Assembly (NCBI RefSeq): GCF_004324835.1
Contig: NW_021163112.1
Location: forward strand, 62,001 to 126,000
Length of the DNA stretch: 64,000 nucleotides
Direction: 5' to 3'
Source: Dendronephthya gigantea
Lineage: Eukaryota; Cnidaria; Anthozoa; Malacalcyonacea; Nephtheidae
The position numbers and the translations under genes were made by a program. Of the stretch, positions 34,401-43,983 are shown piece after piece. Position 1 is the stretch's first letter, and each line of letters begins with the position of its first letter. Below the pieces are notes generated by a model. That model did no database searches and was not told the origin of the DNA. It worked only from the letters and a program-made list of their open reading frames with translations.

Positions 34401-34853
34401 CGAAGGAACCTTTCCGGTCCTGTCCGAACCAAAGGAGAATTTTCCTGAGTGGAAACTAGCCTTCACGCTCACCCTCTCAGTCCCCGTGTACGTACCCAAG
34501 GCACGTTTTCTTCAATGACAAACACTGATGTACTTTGATGGTTTTCAGAGGAAGATAAACCAATAGTGAGGACACGAAGGGATAGAGCGAAAGACGGCAA
34601 GTGGATCCTTACCTGTGAGGTGTATCCCAAAGGTAGCGGCTTCCTGTCCTGGCATTACGACGGCCGACGAGTTACAAAAGAGGAGAAAAATAAGTTCGAT
34701 GTAGAAATTATGGTCGACAAACTAAAATACGAGACTTCAACAAAGGGTGAATACAAATGTCGAGGAAATTGTTCATTGGGTGGATACAGATATTATTTAA
34801 GTTCATCGTATATCACAGGTATGGGATTGAGAAAATACATGGCCAAAAATTGA
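31500..34853 (+). CDS. Secreted or membrane Ig-superfamily protein (unnamed), at least 4 exons
   Basis: Exons 31500-31557, 32995-33171, 33721-33858 and 34549-34818 all join in phase 1, the usual arrangement for Ig-domain genes. Exon 1 is a signal peptide (MASLVVLCLFSTLFGRLYAG). Exons 2-3 form one Ig domain: first Cys in FKFTCSV, Trp in EIQWYF, and the LEDSGDYHC signature for the second Cys. Exon 4 forms a second Ig-like domain with WILTCEVYP, LSWHYD and GEYKCRG, plus extra cysteines. If exon 4 is read past its donor-like gtatgg it stops at 34853, giving a short secreted form. A spliced form with a membrane anchor is possible, but I found no clear further exon. An NLT glycosylation sequon is present. 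The family is not identified. A second Ig gene converges on it from the minus strand. Confidence 0.72.
33250..33680. repeat. Cryptically simple GATT/AATC-rich stretch in the Ig gene intron
   Basis: The words gatt, aatc, tgatt and aatcc recur densely without a fixed period (for example gattctgaatgaaccatgat, then gattctgacctgatcacgat). It resembles slippage-derived simple sequence, and no coding is seen. Confidence 0.5.
33891..34075. mobile_element. MITE family D, copy 2
   Basis: About 185 bp beginning aaggcccgtttacacttgca and ending with the reverse-complement type gtgtaaaccggcctt. The arms of about 60 bp contain cttcttttgaaagatgtgaa. It is the best copy of the family also seen at 13471-13674, and it lies in an intron of the plus-strand Ig gene. 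Confidence 0.9.
34311..34463. mobile_element. MITE family E
   Basis: About 153 bp starting aaggctagtttccactcagc and ending gagtggaaactagcctt, with inner arms ggaacggacaggaaa and tttccggtcctgtccgaacc. It is non-coding and lies in the same Ig intron, just before exon 4. Confidence 0.9.
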
Positions 34854-35001
34854 TCAGGTTATCGCATTAGGAGTGAACCATTTTGTGCTGCACCCCATGA
34901 ACAAGTATTGTTAAGTTGAACCATCTTGAACCATCAATGAGTTGCAAGAAGTTAAAACAGTACAAGAGTTCAACAGCCATTGTTAAAAGTACTGCATGTT
35001 A

Positions 35002-35215
35002 ATATTCGCCGGAAAATGGCAAATATACGACCATGGTCATATTCGCCGGAAAATGGCAAATATACGACCATGGTCATATTCGCCGGAAAATGGCAAATAT
35101 ACGACCATGGTCATATTCGCCGGAAAATGGCAAATATACGACCATGGTCATATTCGTCGGAAAATGGCAAATTAACGACCATGGTCACATATTCGCCGGA
35201 AAAAGCCAATTATAT
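35002..35215 (+). repeat. 37-bp tandem repeat, about six copies
   Basis: The unit starts atattcgccggaaaatggca and ends tacgaccatggtc. The first copies, at 35002 and 35039, are virtually identical and the last two diverge. A 37-bp unit is not a multiple of three, so the apparent ORFs through it cycle frames and are not evidence of coding. Confidence 0.95.
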
Positions 35216-35478
35216 GACCGGGTATTCACAGGGTGCAGTTCAACATTGTTCACTCCTGTTTTTAACAACTTAGTGGAACTGCGTTGCATGTTGCAAGAAA
35301 ACCTATCTGCAAAATAGTCCTAACTAGAAAGTGGTGATTTTAAAATGCGGAAATCGTGTATGCGTTCTGGGAGACATGTCCCAAAAAATCTTCTGTATTT
35401 TTGACTCTCTGCGACCTGATTTTCCGCATTTTGGGGGACATTTACTAACGTATCCATCTTGGCAATGCGTGGTTTGTT

Positions 35479-35558
35479 GAGAGAATACCATTAATACATT
35501 CTTCATGGTTATACCTGGGGAGGTATAACCATGAAGAATGTATAAATGGTATTCTCTC
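35479..35558. other. Near-perfect 38-bp stem, 4-base loop hairpin
   Basis: The arm gagagaataccattaataca continues to ggttatacct, then gggg, then its complement back to ggtattctctc. There is one mismatch in the stem. It could be a foldback transposon, a microRNA-like precursor or a replication-born palindrome. Confidence 0.85.
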
Positions 35559-35565
35559 ATTCCTC

Positions 35566-35632
35566 AATATGGTAGGGGGGAGAATCTGTCAATATGGTAG
35601 GGGGGGATCTGTCAATATGGTAGGGGGGTTGT
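35566..35632 (+). repeat. Three copies of an aatatggtagggggg unit
   Basis: aatatggtagggggg recurs three times, linked by gatctgtc-type spacers. It immediately follows the 35479-35558 hairpin. Confidence 0.8.
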
Positions 35633-35639
35633 CGAAGGA

Positions 35640-37255
35640 GGTGCTGGTAGTGTTCCCCCCTAGTTATGTTATGTAGTTACAAATGCGTGCCTTAGGGAAA
35701 CGCTTTCAAGGGAATCTTGCATGCGTTTGTGAAGTGGATTCCTCTTACGGTACTAAGATATGTTTTATCGCTTCGTGTTTAGCGGCGTCTGGTTGGTCCT
35801 ACACAACAACACAAACGACATTCTTTACAACGATTTTGTTCTGTTTTGCCGCCATCTTAAACCTTGGATAACGAAAACAACATGGCGGATTTCTCGGAGA
35901 AAGGTTTGGATGTGTTTGCAACAGTGTGGAACGGTATCTTTATTCGTATTTCGATATTTGTAGAAGTAGGATTTCGGATTGTCGCATAGTCTTCGCATGC
36001 AAACGAGTTTTTTCTTCACTACGCTTAATTTTATTACAGTTGTAATATATTTCCAAACGGCTTAAGAAATTGAACGGGTAGTTAGCAAATCGATAGCTCG
36101 TAAATGGCTTTTTTTTTAAAAAAACAGTCGCATCAAACGAATATATAATAACGCAACGCTAGGCAAGTGAAAGTTCAAATTACGAAGAAGTGTTTTTGCA
36201 TGGTAAAAGTTTCAGATATATTCAATGTATGACAGTTCATAAAAGCTGCTGGTAACCACGGCTATAGGTTAAATATGATAATACCCATTCTCGCCTAAAA
36301 ATATGTTAACGTGATAACCCGTGTGCTTTTATTAAATCTTTTTTCCCAATACAAACAAGATATATATTTATATTTTTTAAAGCCAACTTTTAAAAAAAAT
36401 TTTAATGGCGGCCATGATCTATTACTATATTACTATAATTTATTTACAATTAATAATTTATACTTGATCTGTACAATCTTTAGTTCGATTACCCCAAGTA
36501 CACGCGACTGGTTTCCTGTATAAATATCGCTCTATACTATCAAATTATTTCTTAACAGTTCAGTTTCATGAGGAATCTACCTTAGGCATAATCCTATAGC
36601 TAATTATGTATGTCCAACCATGGCGTACATTCTTTTAATCACGGCAATTTAAATTTCTGAACAACGTTTGTATATTTCATCACAAGAAAGTCCTCCACCA
36701 AAGTGACGTTAAGACAAATGCGACCAAATACAAACTCCTCCAAGCAGAATTTTTCAAGCCGCCGCTCACTTGGAAAAGAAAGCAAATTTGGTTAAGTTAG
36801 GGCTTGAAGCATGAATTTTTAACTTTAGCGCGAGATTCTAGACTTTAAAAGAGACTAGTTAATTCCACCTCCTCCAATGCAGCAGGATCCAGGAGGATTT
36901 TAAGCTATATTATAAAGACCTTTCTTTAAATTATAAGATACAATTGGCAATCAATCTCGATATATTTTTGAATTTTGACAATTCATTTAATGTATCTGGA
37001 TGAGTTAAGAAACCTCTTCTGTCATGGATTAAACCAAGCTATATCAATTTTACTGGTGATCAGCTTGCTGAGGCTGCTACGATCGATTTATGAGGCCGAA
37101 ATCATATGTTTGTTACTATCAACTTCCAGTGTCAAATGGGATCCTCAATTTCACATAATTAAACCTTTCTGAAATATAGCTAAAATTCGTCAAGGTGGGA
37201 CACGCATACCCACAGTCTTTTGAAAACCTTTAAAAAGCTCACGTGAAATGTTTAC
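35640..37255. other. Gap between the convergent Ig genes
   Basis: No exon could be supported on either strand. This is where C-terminal or 3' UTR exons of either Ig gene would be expected. An open stretch near 35750-35870 (+) encodes some hydrophobic residues but has no convincing splice signals or homology. Confidence 0.45.
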
Positions 37256-39654
37256 CTGTAAATTCTCCTGTTAACAACGTCACACTTGAGTCGCTCCAAT
37301 CCAAGCTATACTCCGTTGTATTAGCGACACATGTATAGTTCCCAAGATCCTTTTTGGTCAGACATTGCAGTAACAAATAATGTTCCCCGTATTTAACATC
37401 TTCAATCGATTTCTCCGATAACGTCTTTCCATCAAACAGCCATTTTATTGAAAGTTTTGTTATCTCAACGTTGCTGGAAACATTACATCGTAACACATGA
37501 CGGTGTGTTCCATTTACAACGGCTTGTGTCTGTGGGATACTGACAGTTATCCTAGGAATATCCTTGTCTGAAAAATACAGGATATTGACTATATCATTAT
37601 AAGGGTGTAAACAGTAAAGATGGCAAGATAAACTCAAACTGAAGTCGATTAAATTCGGACATCTTGATAAGATTGTAAAAGTTTTGCCCAGTGTGAGCTA
37701 TGGGATATAAGGTGGTGTTACACCATACAAGTTTCCTGGAAACTTGCAATACAATTCTACTCCTGAGGCATCTAAAGTTGACAAATACGAACATTTCGTA
37801 CGATCTGCTAACGTTTTCTTATCATTTCGAACACTCTTCACTAATTAGCATCTCTCAAAATTATAATTGCAATATTATAATTGCATTGCAAGTTGCAAGG
37901 AAAATTGCATAGTGTAACAGCGCCTATAGGATATACTGTGCGATTTTGTTGCAGAAATTTATCTTTCTTTCTTTCTGTGAAGTGCACAACAAATATTTGT
38001 AGCTTCAAGTAAACTATAAATATCATAATGTTGCTGTTTGTTGATTCTAGAGAGAGATATTATAAGGTTTTTATGCACAGCGCGTGTGGAAGATCGAGGG
38101 CCGTTTCGTATTTTTTCGTATAGCAACCATGTTTGATATATATGCGGCGTTTTCGTATACCTGGCACGTATTTCAACGCTCTGTTTTTGTTTTTTGAGTC
38201 GCTTTTTGATTTTGCCTTGCAATAGATGTACCACAGTTTATTTGGTCTTTCGTACACTCTGTGTGTGAAGATACTTATCGTCTTGTTGTCTGCATAAAGA
38301 AATATCGAGCGTTAGTTGGTTTCCATGGTGAGACTAAATGTTGTACCAACAAATTGTACCAACATTTGCTCAGCTGTGTTTGTTATTAAGATATCCAGTA
38401 TATGCTATAGCGCAAAATATAATTTGTTATTTAAACTTACAAAAATAAAGTTATCAACGAAATTAACTTTTTATTTAATAACGGATAGCTCTATCAGTTC
38501 TAAACTGTTCTTCCAGTAAGGATAATCTCCTATAGATCTAGTGTTACTATAGGAGGAAACCTAAACTAAACTAACTTTATATACACTGGATAACTCTATA
38601 AGTTTTAAACTGTTCTGTCTAGTGGCCCAGTAAGAATCATCTCTTATTGATCCAGTGTTACTATAGGAGGAAACCTAAACTAAACTAACGTTATTTATAC
38701 TGCATAGCTCTATAAGTTTTAAACTGTTCTGTCTAGAGTCCCAGTAAGGATCATCTCTTATTGATCCAGTGTTACTATAGGAGGAAACCTAAACTAAACT
38801 AACTTTATTTATACTGGATAGCTCTATAAGTTTTAAACTGTTCTGTCTAGAGGCCCAGTTAGGATCATCTCTTATTGATCCAGTGTTACTATACAGAAGG
38901 AAACCTAAACTAAACGAACTTAATTTATACTGGATAGCTCTATCAGTTCTAAACTGTTCTTCCTAGAGGTCCAGTAAGGATCATCTCTTGTTGATTCAGT
39001 GTTACTACAGGAGGCCGGAAATCTAAATTAAACTAAATTCATACTGGTTAGTTTCTTCTTCATAGACGATTTATAATTTTCCTGCATGCGCGGGTAAATA
39101 TGTAGTGGTGCCTGCTACTGCTATAGCTATATAGGGCTGTAGGGCTATATGGTATATTTGCAAAGATCCGAGGTGCAAATAACATAGGTATCAACTGGTT
39201 GATGATTGCCAAGAGGTCCATTCACACGATCCAATTTTGTTGTATCCAATTCACTTTTCACGTATGGAATGTATTTGTGGTTCATAAAGCAATGCTGCGT
39301 TAGCTTCATTCGATTTGCTGCCCATATACATTGCAATTCAACAGACTATAAACCATCCATCAGAAGTGAATTGGATCCGAATAAACACGTACCTTTTTTC
39401 CACGTGTCGATATCTGTGTTATTTGTAGAGTTTGTGATAGCCGGTGTATTGCTGTTCTGATAATGCCAAGAAACACTGATTGGGTTCCCTTTGCTGTCAC
39501 TGGAGACGCACTTTAACTTGACAACATCGCCTTTGAAAACGTGAATTCTCCGCGTCGGTTCAAGTTGTGTTAGTTCGATTTCGATTTCAGCCCCAGTCAA
39601 AACGATCAGACCTTGCCATAAATAAATCAAGATAAGCGAATGAAATTTATTCAT
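37256..39654 (-). CDS. Second Ig-superfamily protein (unnamed), at least 2 exons
   Basis: Exon 1 (39654 down to 39393) encodes a signal peptide (MNKFHSLILIYLWQGLIVLT), then an Ig-like segment with VVKLKCVSS, VSWHYQN and sequons NST and NNT. The donor is gtacgt and the phase is 1. Exon 2 (37567 down to 37256, acceptor tttttcag) encodes an Ig domain with HVLRCNVSS, LSIKWLFDGK and the typical KKDLGNYTCVAN, and it ends in phase 1 at gtaaac. Several N-glycosylation sequons (NGT, NVS, NYT, NTT) point to an extracellular protein. Further 3' exons, possibly with a membrane anchor, were not found. The domain layout resembles the plus-strand Ig gene it converges on, so the two may be an inverted duplicate pair. 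Sequence similarity between them is weak. A MITE lies against the exon 1 donor. Confidence 0.72.
38483..39050 (+). repeat. 114-bp repeat array, block 4
   Basis: About five tandem units with landmarks ggatagctctat, cctaaactaaactaacttta and ggatcatctcttattgatcc. Several share a variant ctgttctgtctagaggccca not seen in the TRIP4 arrays, so this array has been homogenised separately. It lies in the intron of the minus-strand Ig gene. Confidence 0.95.
39215..39390. mobile_element. MITE family A, copy 2
   Basis: Starts ggtccattcacacgatccaa. The reverse complement of its right half matches copy 1 (ttatagtctgttga, tatatgggcagcaaatc). The right end is worn and runs up to the splice donor of the minus-strand Ig exon 1 (gtacgt, 39392-39387). 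Confidence 0.75.
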
Positions 39655-39713
39655 GTATCAAATTAAACCCTTGAGACTTGAGTTGAGATGAGCAATGAAT
39701 CGATATAGACGAC

Positions 39714-39893
39714 TATTCTCACTGGGCGCTTCGCTAAACAATACCATATTAATGCGTTAAAACTTAATGCAAATATAAGCAGCATCAGAGTAATCGCATG
39801 AATAAACACGGTTGGTATAAAAGACCGGGAAAACAGCAAATTTTCACATTTTGCCACGAAGACGACCTGGCTGCATATACAGGAAGGAATTTT
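39714..39893 (+). repeat. A1 repeat of the tyrosine-recombinase element
   Basis: 180 bp, starting tattctcactgggcgcttcg, repeated with the same spacing throughout at 43662-43841. Confidence 0.9.
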
Positions 39894-40319
39894 TTGCTGT
39901 TGGAGTGTCGCAGCCGAGCCATAAGTTGGATATGGACGACCCAGCCGTTCAACCTCGGGCAGTGCATATTGACGCGGTTTTAGCAGAACACCAACCACCT
40001 CAGCAAGCCGTACAGTTAAACGATATTGCAGTCGAGATCAATAACCCCGTAAATCCGCCAGTACAGCTTCAAGAGCCGCGTATACTCAGTGCAGGTTTCT
40101 CTTCGTATTGTTTTTACTCGGCAGGGTTCGTGTGTATAACCCTTTCCATACTTGCCTGTTGCTAGATTAGGTAACGGGTTGAGGGCAGGAGCTTTGTATC
40201 CTATAATTATTATAGTTGTTCCTTAGTATACTAATAGCACTGTTATATCTCCCCCGCGTTTTAAAAGACATATAGGAAATTTTTTGCCTTTGGTCTAGTA
40301 CAGGATATACATTCTTTAC

Positions 40320-41590
40320 GCCTTTGTTGAGGCGGCATCAAATTCCTTTTGATTTGAATTAAGGGTTTAGATTTATGATACCTTTGTTGAAGCAATTTGC
40401 CACTTCGGTTTAATTACGCCTTTGTTGAGATGGCCAAGATTACCTACACTTGCGTTTAAGCGATATAAATTTATAGGCCTTTTGTTGCATTTGGTTAAAA
40501 TACATAAATAAAATGTTTACGCATGCTTTTTGTCCAAGCGGCATAAGTAGCCTACCTCTACGCTTTTGGTGAAGCGGTATAGATTTACGATGTTTTTCTT
40601 GCACTCAATCTAGATTTATTTACGCTTTTGTTGAAGCGATATACGCCTCCCAGTCTACGCTTTTGGTGAAGCGCTATGAGATTTACGCTGCTTTATTGAA
40701 CTGACCTAGATTGGTTTACGCTTTTGTCGAAGCGAAATAAGATTACCCAGTCGACGCTTTAGGTGAAGCGATATATACGTTTATGAATTAAGATGCTTTA
40801 TTGAACTGGTTTAAATCTACTTCCGCTTTGGGTGAAGCAACCTCTGAACGCTTTTGGTGAAGCAGTAGGGACTTACGATGCTGAATTGAACCATGCAATC
40901 TAGATTTATGCTTTTGTGGAAGCCATATAACTTACTTCTACGCACTTTTGGGGCAGCAGTGTAATTTATGATGCGTTTGCTGTACCAGTCTAGACTCATT
41001 TACGGTTTTTCATTTGTTGGTGTGCGAGTATAGGTTACCAGTCCATACGCTTTTGGAGAAGAGGTGTGAATTTAAGTTTTTTGTTGAGGCAATTTCCCAT
41101 TTACAATTTATTTACGCTTTTGCATTTAGTTGAGACGAACAAAATTGCTGGCTTGCGATCCAGCGATAGAAATTCATGGTGCTTTCCTTGAAGTCTTAAA
41201 AAATTGTTTACGTTTTTCCTCAAACCGGTGTAAGTTTCACGTACCTCTAATGCTTTAGTGAGGCTGTATGGATTAATGCTGCTTGTGTTCCAGCAATATA
41301 GCTCACCTATGAATTGCGACCGGTGTAAACCCGGACTTACGCTCCTGATGAATATTGTGATTTTTATAGATTCTGCAACACATATAAACGAACTTCAATG
41401 TTGTAAAAATCACACAAACTTTAAAAAATGTATTCTGCGTTGTTACGTACCAGGCTTAGATTCGGATTGTTCTACACACGCCGTGGATTTATGATACGTT
41501 TATTTACGTAATTACCCATTTGGGAGTACTTAGCTATATTTTTCGTTGAGGCGACCAAAATAGGGGCGAATCTACGTCTTGGTGGTAGCG
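40320..41590 (+). repeat. Array of short hairpins (cgctttTGGTGaagcg type) inside the element
   Basis: A degenerate unit such as tacgcttttggtgaagcggt recurs about every 40-80 bases, some 15 or more times. Most copies are self-complementary: CGCTT and AAGCG arms around a 4-7 base loop. Between them recur gatttacgatg and tttattgaactg words. No ORF runs through it. The function is unknown. Confidence 0.75.
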
Positions 41591-43581
41591 GTATTAAAAC
41601 GGTTTAGAACTGTTTATGAATTATGTACTTGTTAAAGCTATAGATTACGTTTATTGTTTACGGGAAATCATCTGCGCTTTGCTCTACCGGAATTATGTGC
41701 CTGGCGCGCACACTTTCTTTCGATTTTTGAATCTTTGGATTAAAGATCTCCCTTTCTCTTTGGACAAACTCACTGATCCCCCACGTTATGTTAAAAAGGA
41801 CCACTACCAAACAGTCATGCATGACAAGAGTGGTTACGATCACGTTCTCCCTACCAAGCGTAGTCAGGCGTTTTTCGGTCTCCAATGATTTTCCCCCGTT
41901 TGTGCTAATCGGTCCGCTTCTAAAGTTTCTTCAAACCCAACGCTGCCCGTTCTCTGTCGTCGTTCCGGATCTTACACCCAGGCGCTACTGGTGGCCGTTA
42001 CTAAAACATCGTTGTTTTACTTCATTCATGTTGGGAAAAAGGGCGCTACTGGTGTCTTACTTTTCCCTGATTAAGGATTTTCGGCTTCAGGACCCGCCCA
42101 CTGCCATGGGACCTGTGGGTCTTCAGGATCCCTTCTGCATACTAACGTTTCCGTACTGTTCAGGCACGTGTACTGTGATGTTTCTCGTTTGTGGAAACCA
42201 GCTGAATGTTGCCCCAAATGCCATTAAGCTAACGATGTGGATTTCAACGGTGTGGATTTCAAAACAAACATTCCATCGAGTTTATTCACCAAACGTTTCC
42301 ATATATAGATTTACCGAATATCAACGCTCGCTTCCATTCCCTCCAGTCCGTCAGAGGCCAAAAGCCGTACGAGTGTCAGAAATCCCGTTTACAGGAAGAC
42401 GAAGAGGTATTCTTGGCGTCTCTTCCACAGCCAAAAACGTTGATTTCTGCTTCAACTGGGGATGTGATCCGCTTCCTGATTTGAAAAGATAAAACAGGTT
42501 AAACAAACGTTTTGACTCGGACGGCTGTCCATTTTTGGGTACCTCTATTGGACGTGCAACCTGCAAGTGTCCTACCAGGCTCGCGTCAGGTACGACCGAC
42601 AACTATATAGCCAAGTTAAAGGCAATATTTACATCGCTGGGCCCTCTTGATGTCCCTTCCGTGGGCTTTGGTAACCCAGCTAGTCACCCAACTGTCTCTA
42701 ATTATCTGAAGTCTGTCCGCGAAGAACAAGTGACGCCAAAACAACCCGTTCCTTTGTTCTTTGACAAAATTTTTGACATTGTGCAATTCAATCAAGGCGT
42801 CTTTATCACAACATGATATTAGCCTTTTGCTGGATCTCTACTCCCGGCGATCGTGTTTCTCACTTAGAACGCTTGAAAACGAATAATGTCATGTGTCTGC
42901 CTGGTAACGAGGGTTTCTTAAATCGCCACACCTGCGGTAAGACACTTCGGGGAAAGCACACCCATGTGTTCGCTGTGAAGCCTTCCCCTTCGCCATCCTC
43001 CTGTCCCCGATCGCTAACCTTCAGTTATACGTCCTCCTGTGTGACAGAATGCACGTCAACCTACGTCAGAGTTTTCTATTTCGCTCCACGGACCCCAAAG
43101 GTTGCGTTACTAACGCTCTTTTCTTGGCTCGGCTGTTACCAATCGTCTAAAGAAGTACCTCTCCAATTTAAACCTCAATGAAGGCGAGACCGCCCACAGC
43201 TTCCGGGCAGGTTGTTCTATAACGTTGTCACTACTGGGCGCCTCCGACGAAGCTATAGCTAAACACATTGGTTGGAGGAGTGTCGCTACCGCACAATATT
43301 ACACCCAAACGGATGCGGTCATGCATCCCACCCAAACCTCTCCTATCTTAACCACCGGCGCTTCTGCTTCGTCCGCCCTCCAAGATTCCCGCATGTGGCA
43401 ACTTGGAGAAACCTTTCGAAGCAAGCCTTGCCTTGAAAGAAGCCTTGCCATAATGCTAGATAATATAACGCTTGTATAATATATCAAGTTCATATTTTTT
43501 CTGAGTATTGGAGAGAGTATTTGCACAGTAAACGCGAAAGGAATTATCACATGTTGTTTCAGAGCCAGCGAAGCTCGGGCG

Positions 43582-43983
43582 TGAAAATCATTTTGTCCCC
43601 ATTCTTAGTTTATTTTCAGCTATGGTATTGTGCAGCGGGGCGAACGGTGAGAATATATTCATATTCTCACTGGGCGCTTCGCTAAACAATACCATATTAA
43701 TGCGTTAAAACTTAATGCAAATATAAGCAGCATCAGAGTAATCGCATGAATAAACACGGTTGGTATAAAAGACCGGGAAAACAGCAAATTTTCACATTTT
43801 GCCACGAAGACGACCTGGCTGCATATACAGGAAGGAATTTTCGTCCCACCCACCTCCCCTCGGCTGCGACACCGTCTCCTCGCCCCACTTTACTCTTAGC
43901 TGAAAATCATTTTGTCCCCATTCTTAGTTTATTTTCAGCTATGGTATTGTGCAGCGGGGCGAACGGTGAGAATATATTCATAT
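43582..43983 (+). repeat. B1-A2-B2 terminal repeats of the tyrosine-recombinase element
   Basis: The B unit (tgaaaatcattttgtcccca through gtgagaatatattcatat) occurs at 43582 and 43901, and A2 lies between. A short ctcggctgcgaca just after A2 is inverted relative to tgtcgcagccgag just after A1. Confidence 0.88.

Larger units (their letters stand above)
39714..43983 (+). mobile_element. Relic of a tyrosine-recombinase (DIRS/Ngaro-like) retroelement
   Basis: Split direct repeats in the order A1 (39714-39893), interior, B1 (43582-43664), A2 (43662-43841), B2 (43901-43983), which is the terminal layout known for Ngaro-type elements. The interior holds RNase H-like C-terminal remains (about 41800-42100, vvPdl...WWPLL type), then a tyrosine recombinase region (about 42535-43320) with HSFRAGC and AKHIGW followed by a tyrosine-bearing segment. 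No reverse transcriptase region was recognised. It is clearly non-functional with several breaks. The A and B repeat pairs look nearly identical to each other, hinting at a moderate or young age, though conversion could do the same. It sits about 60 bp upstream of the minus-strand Ig gene's start codon. Family assignment rests on the repeat layout and motifs only. Confidence 0.72.

Noticed and set aside
34980-35317. Repetitive ORFs with ENGKYTTMV units
   Set aside because: They come from the 37-bp tandem repeat, whose unit is not a multiple of three. There are no splice or homology signals.
35683-35871. Hydrophobic ORF that could be a membrane-anchor exon for the plus-strand Ig gene
   Set aside because: There is no acceptor in the required phase after exon 4 and no clear charged stop-transfer.
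39851-40165. 104-codon ORF near the left end of the tyrosine-recombinase element
   Set aside because: It could be a gag-like start, but I see no recognisable motif and the region belongs to a decayed element, so it is not called as a gene.
41788-43479. Possible Crypton DNA transposon on the basis of the tyrosine recombinase motifs
   Set aside because: The A1...B1-A2-B2 split repeats and the RNase H-like remains fit a DIRS/Ngaro-type retroelement better.
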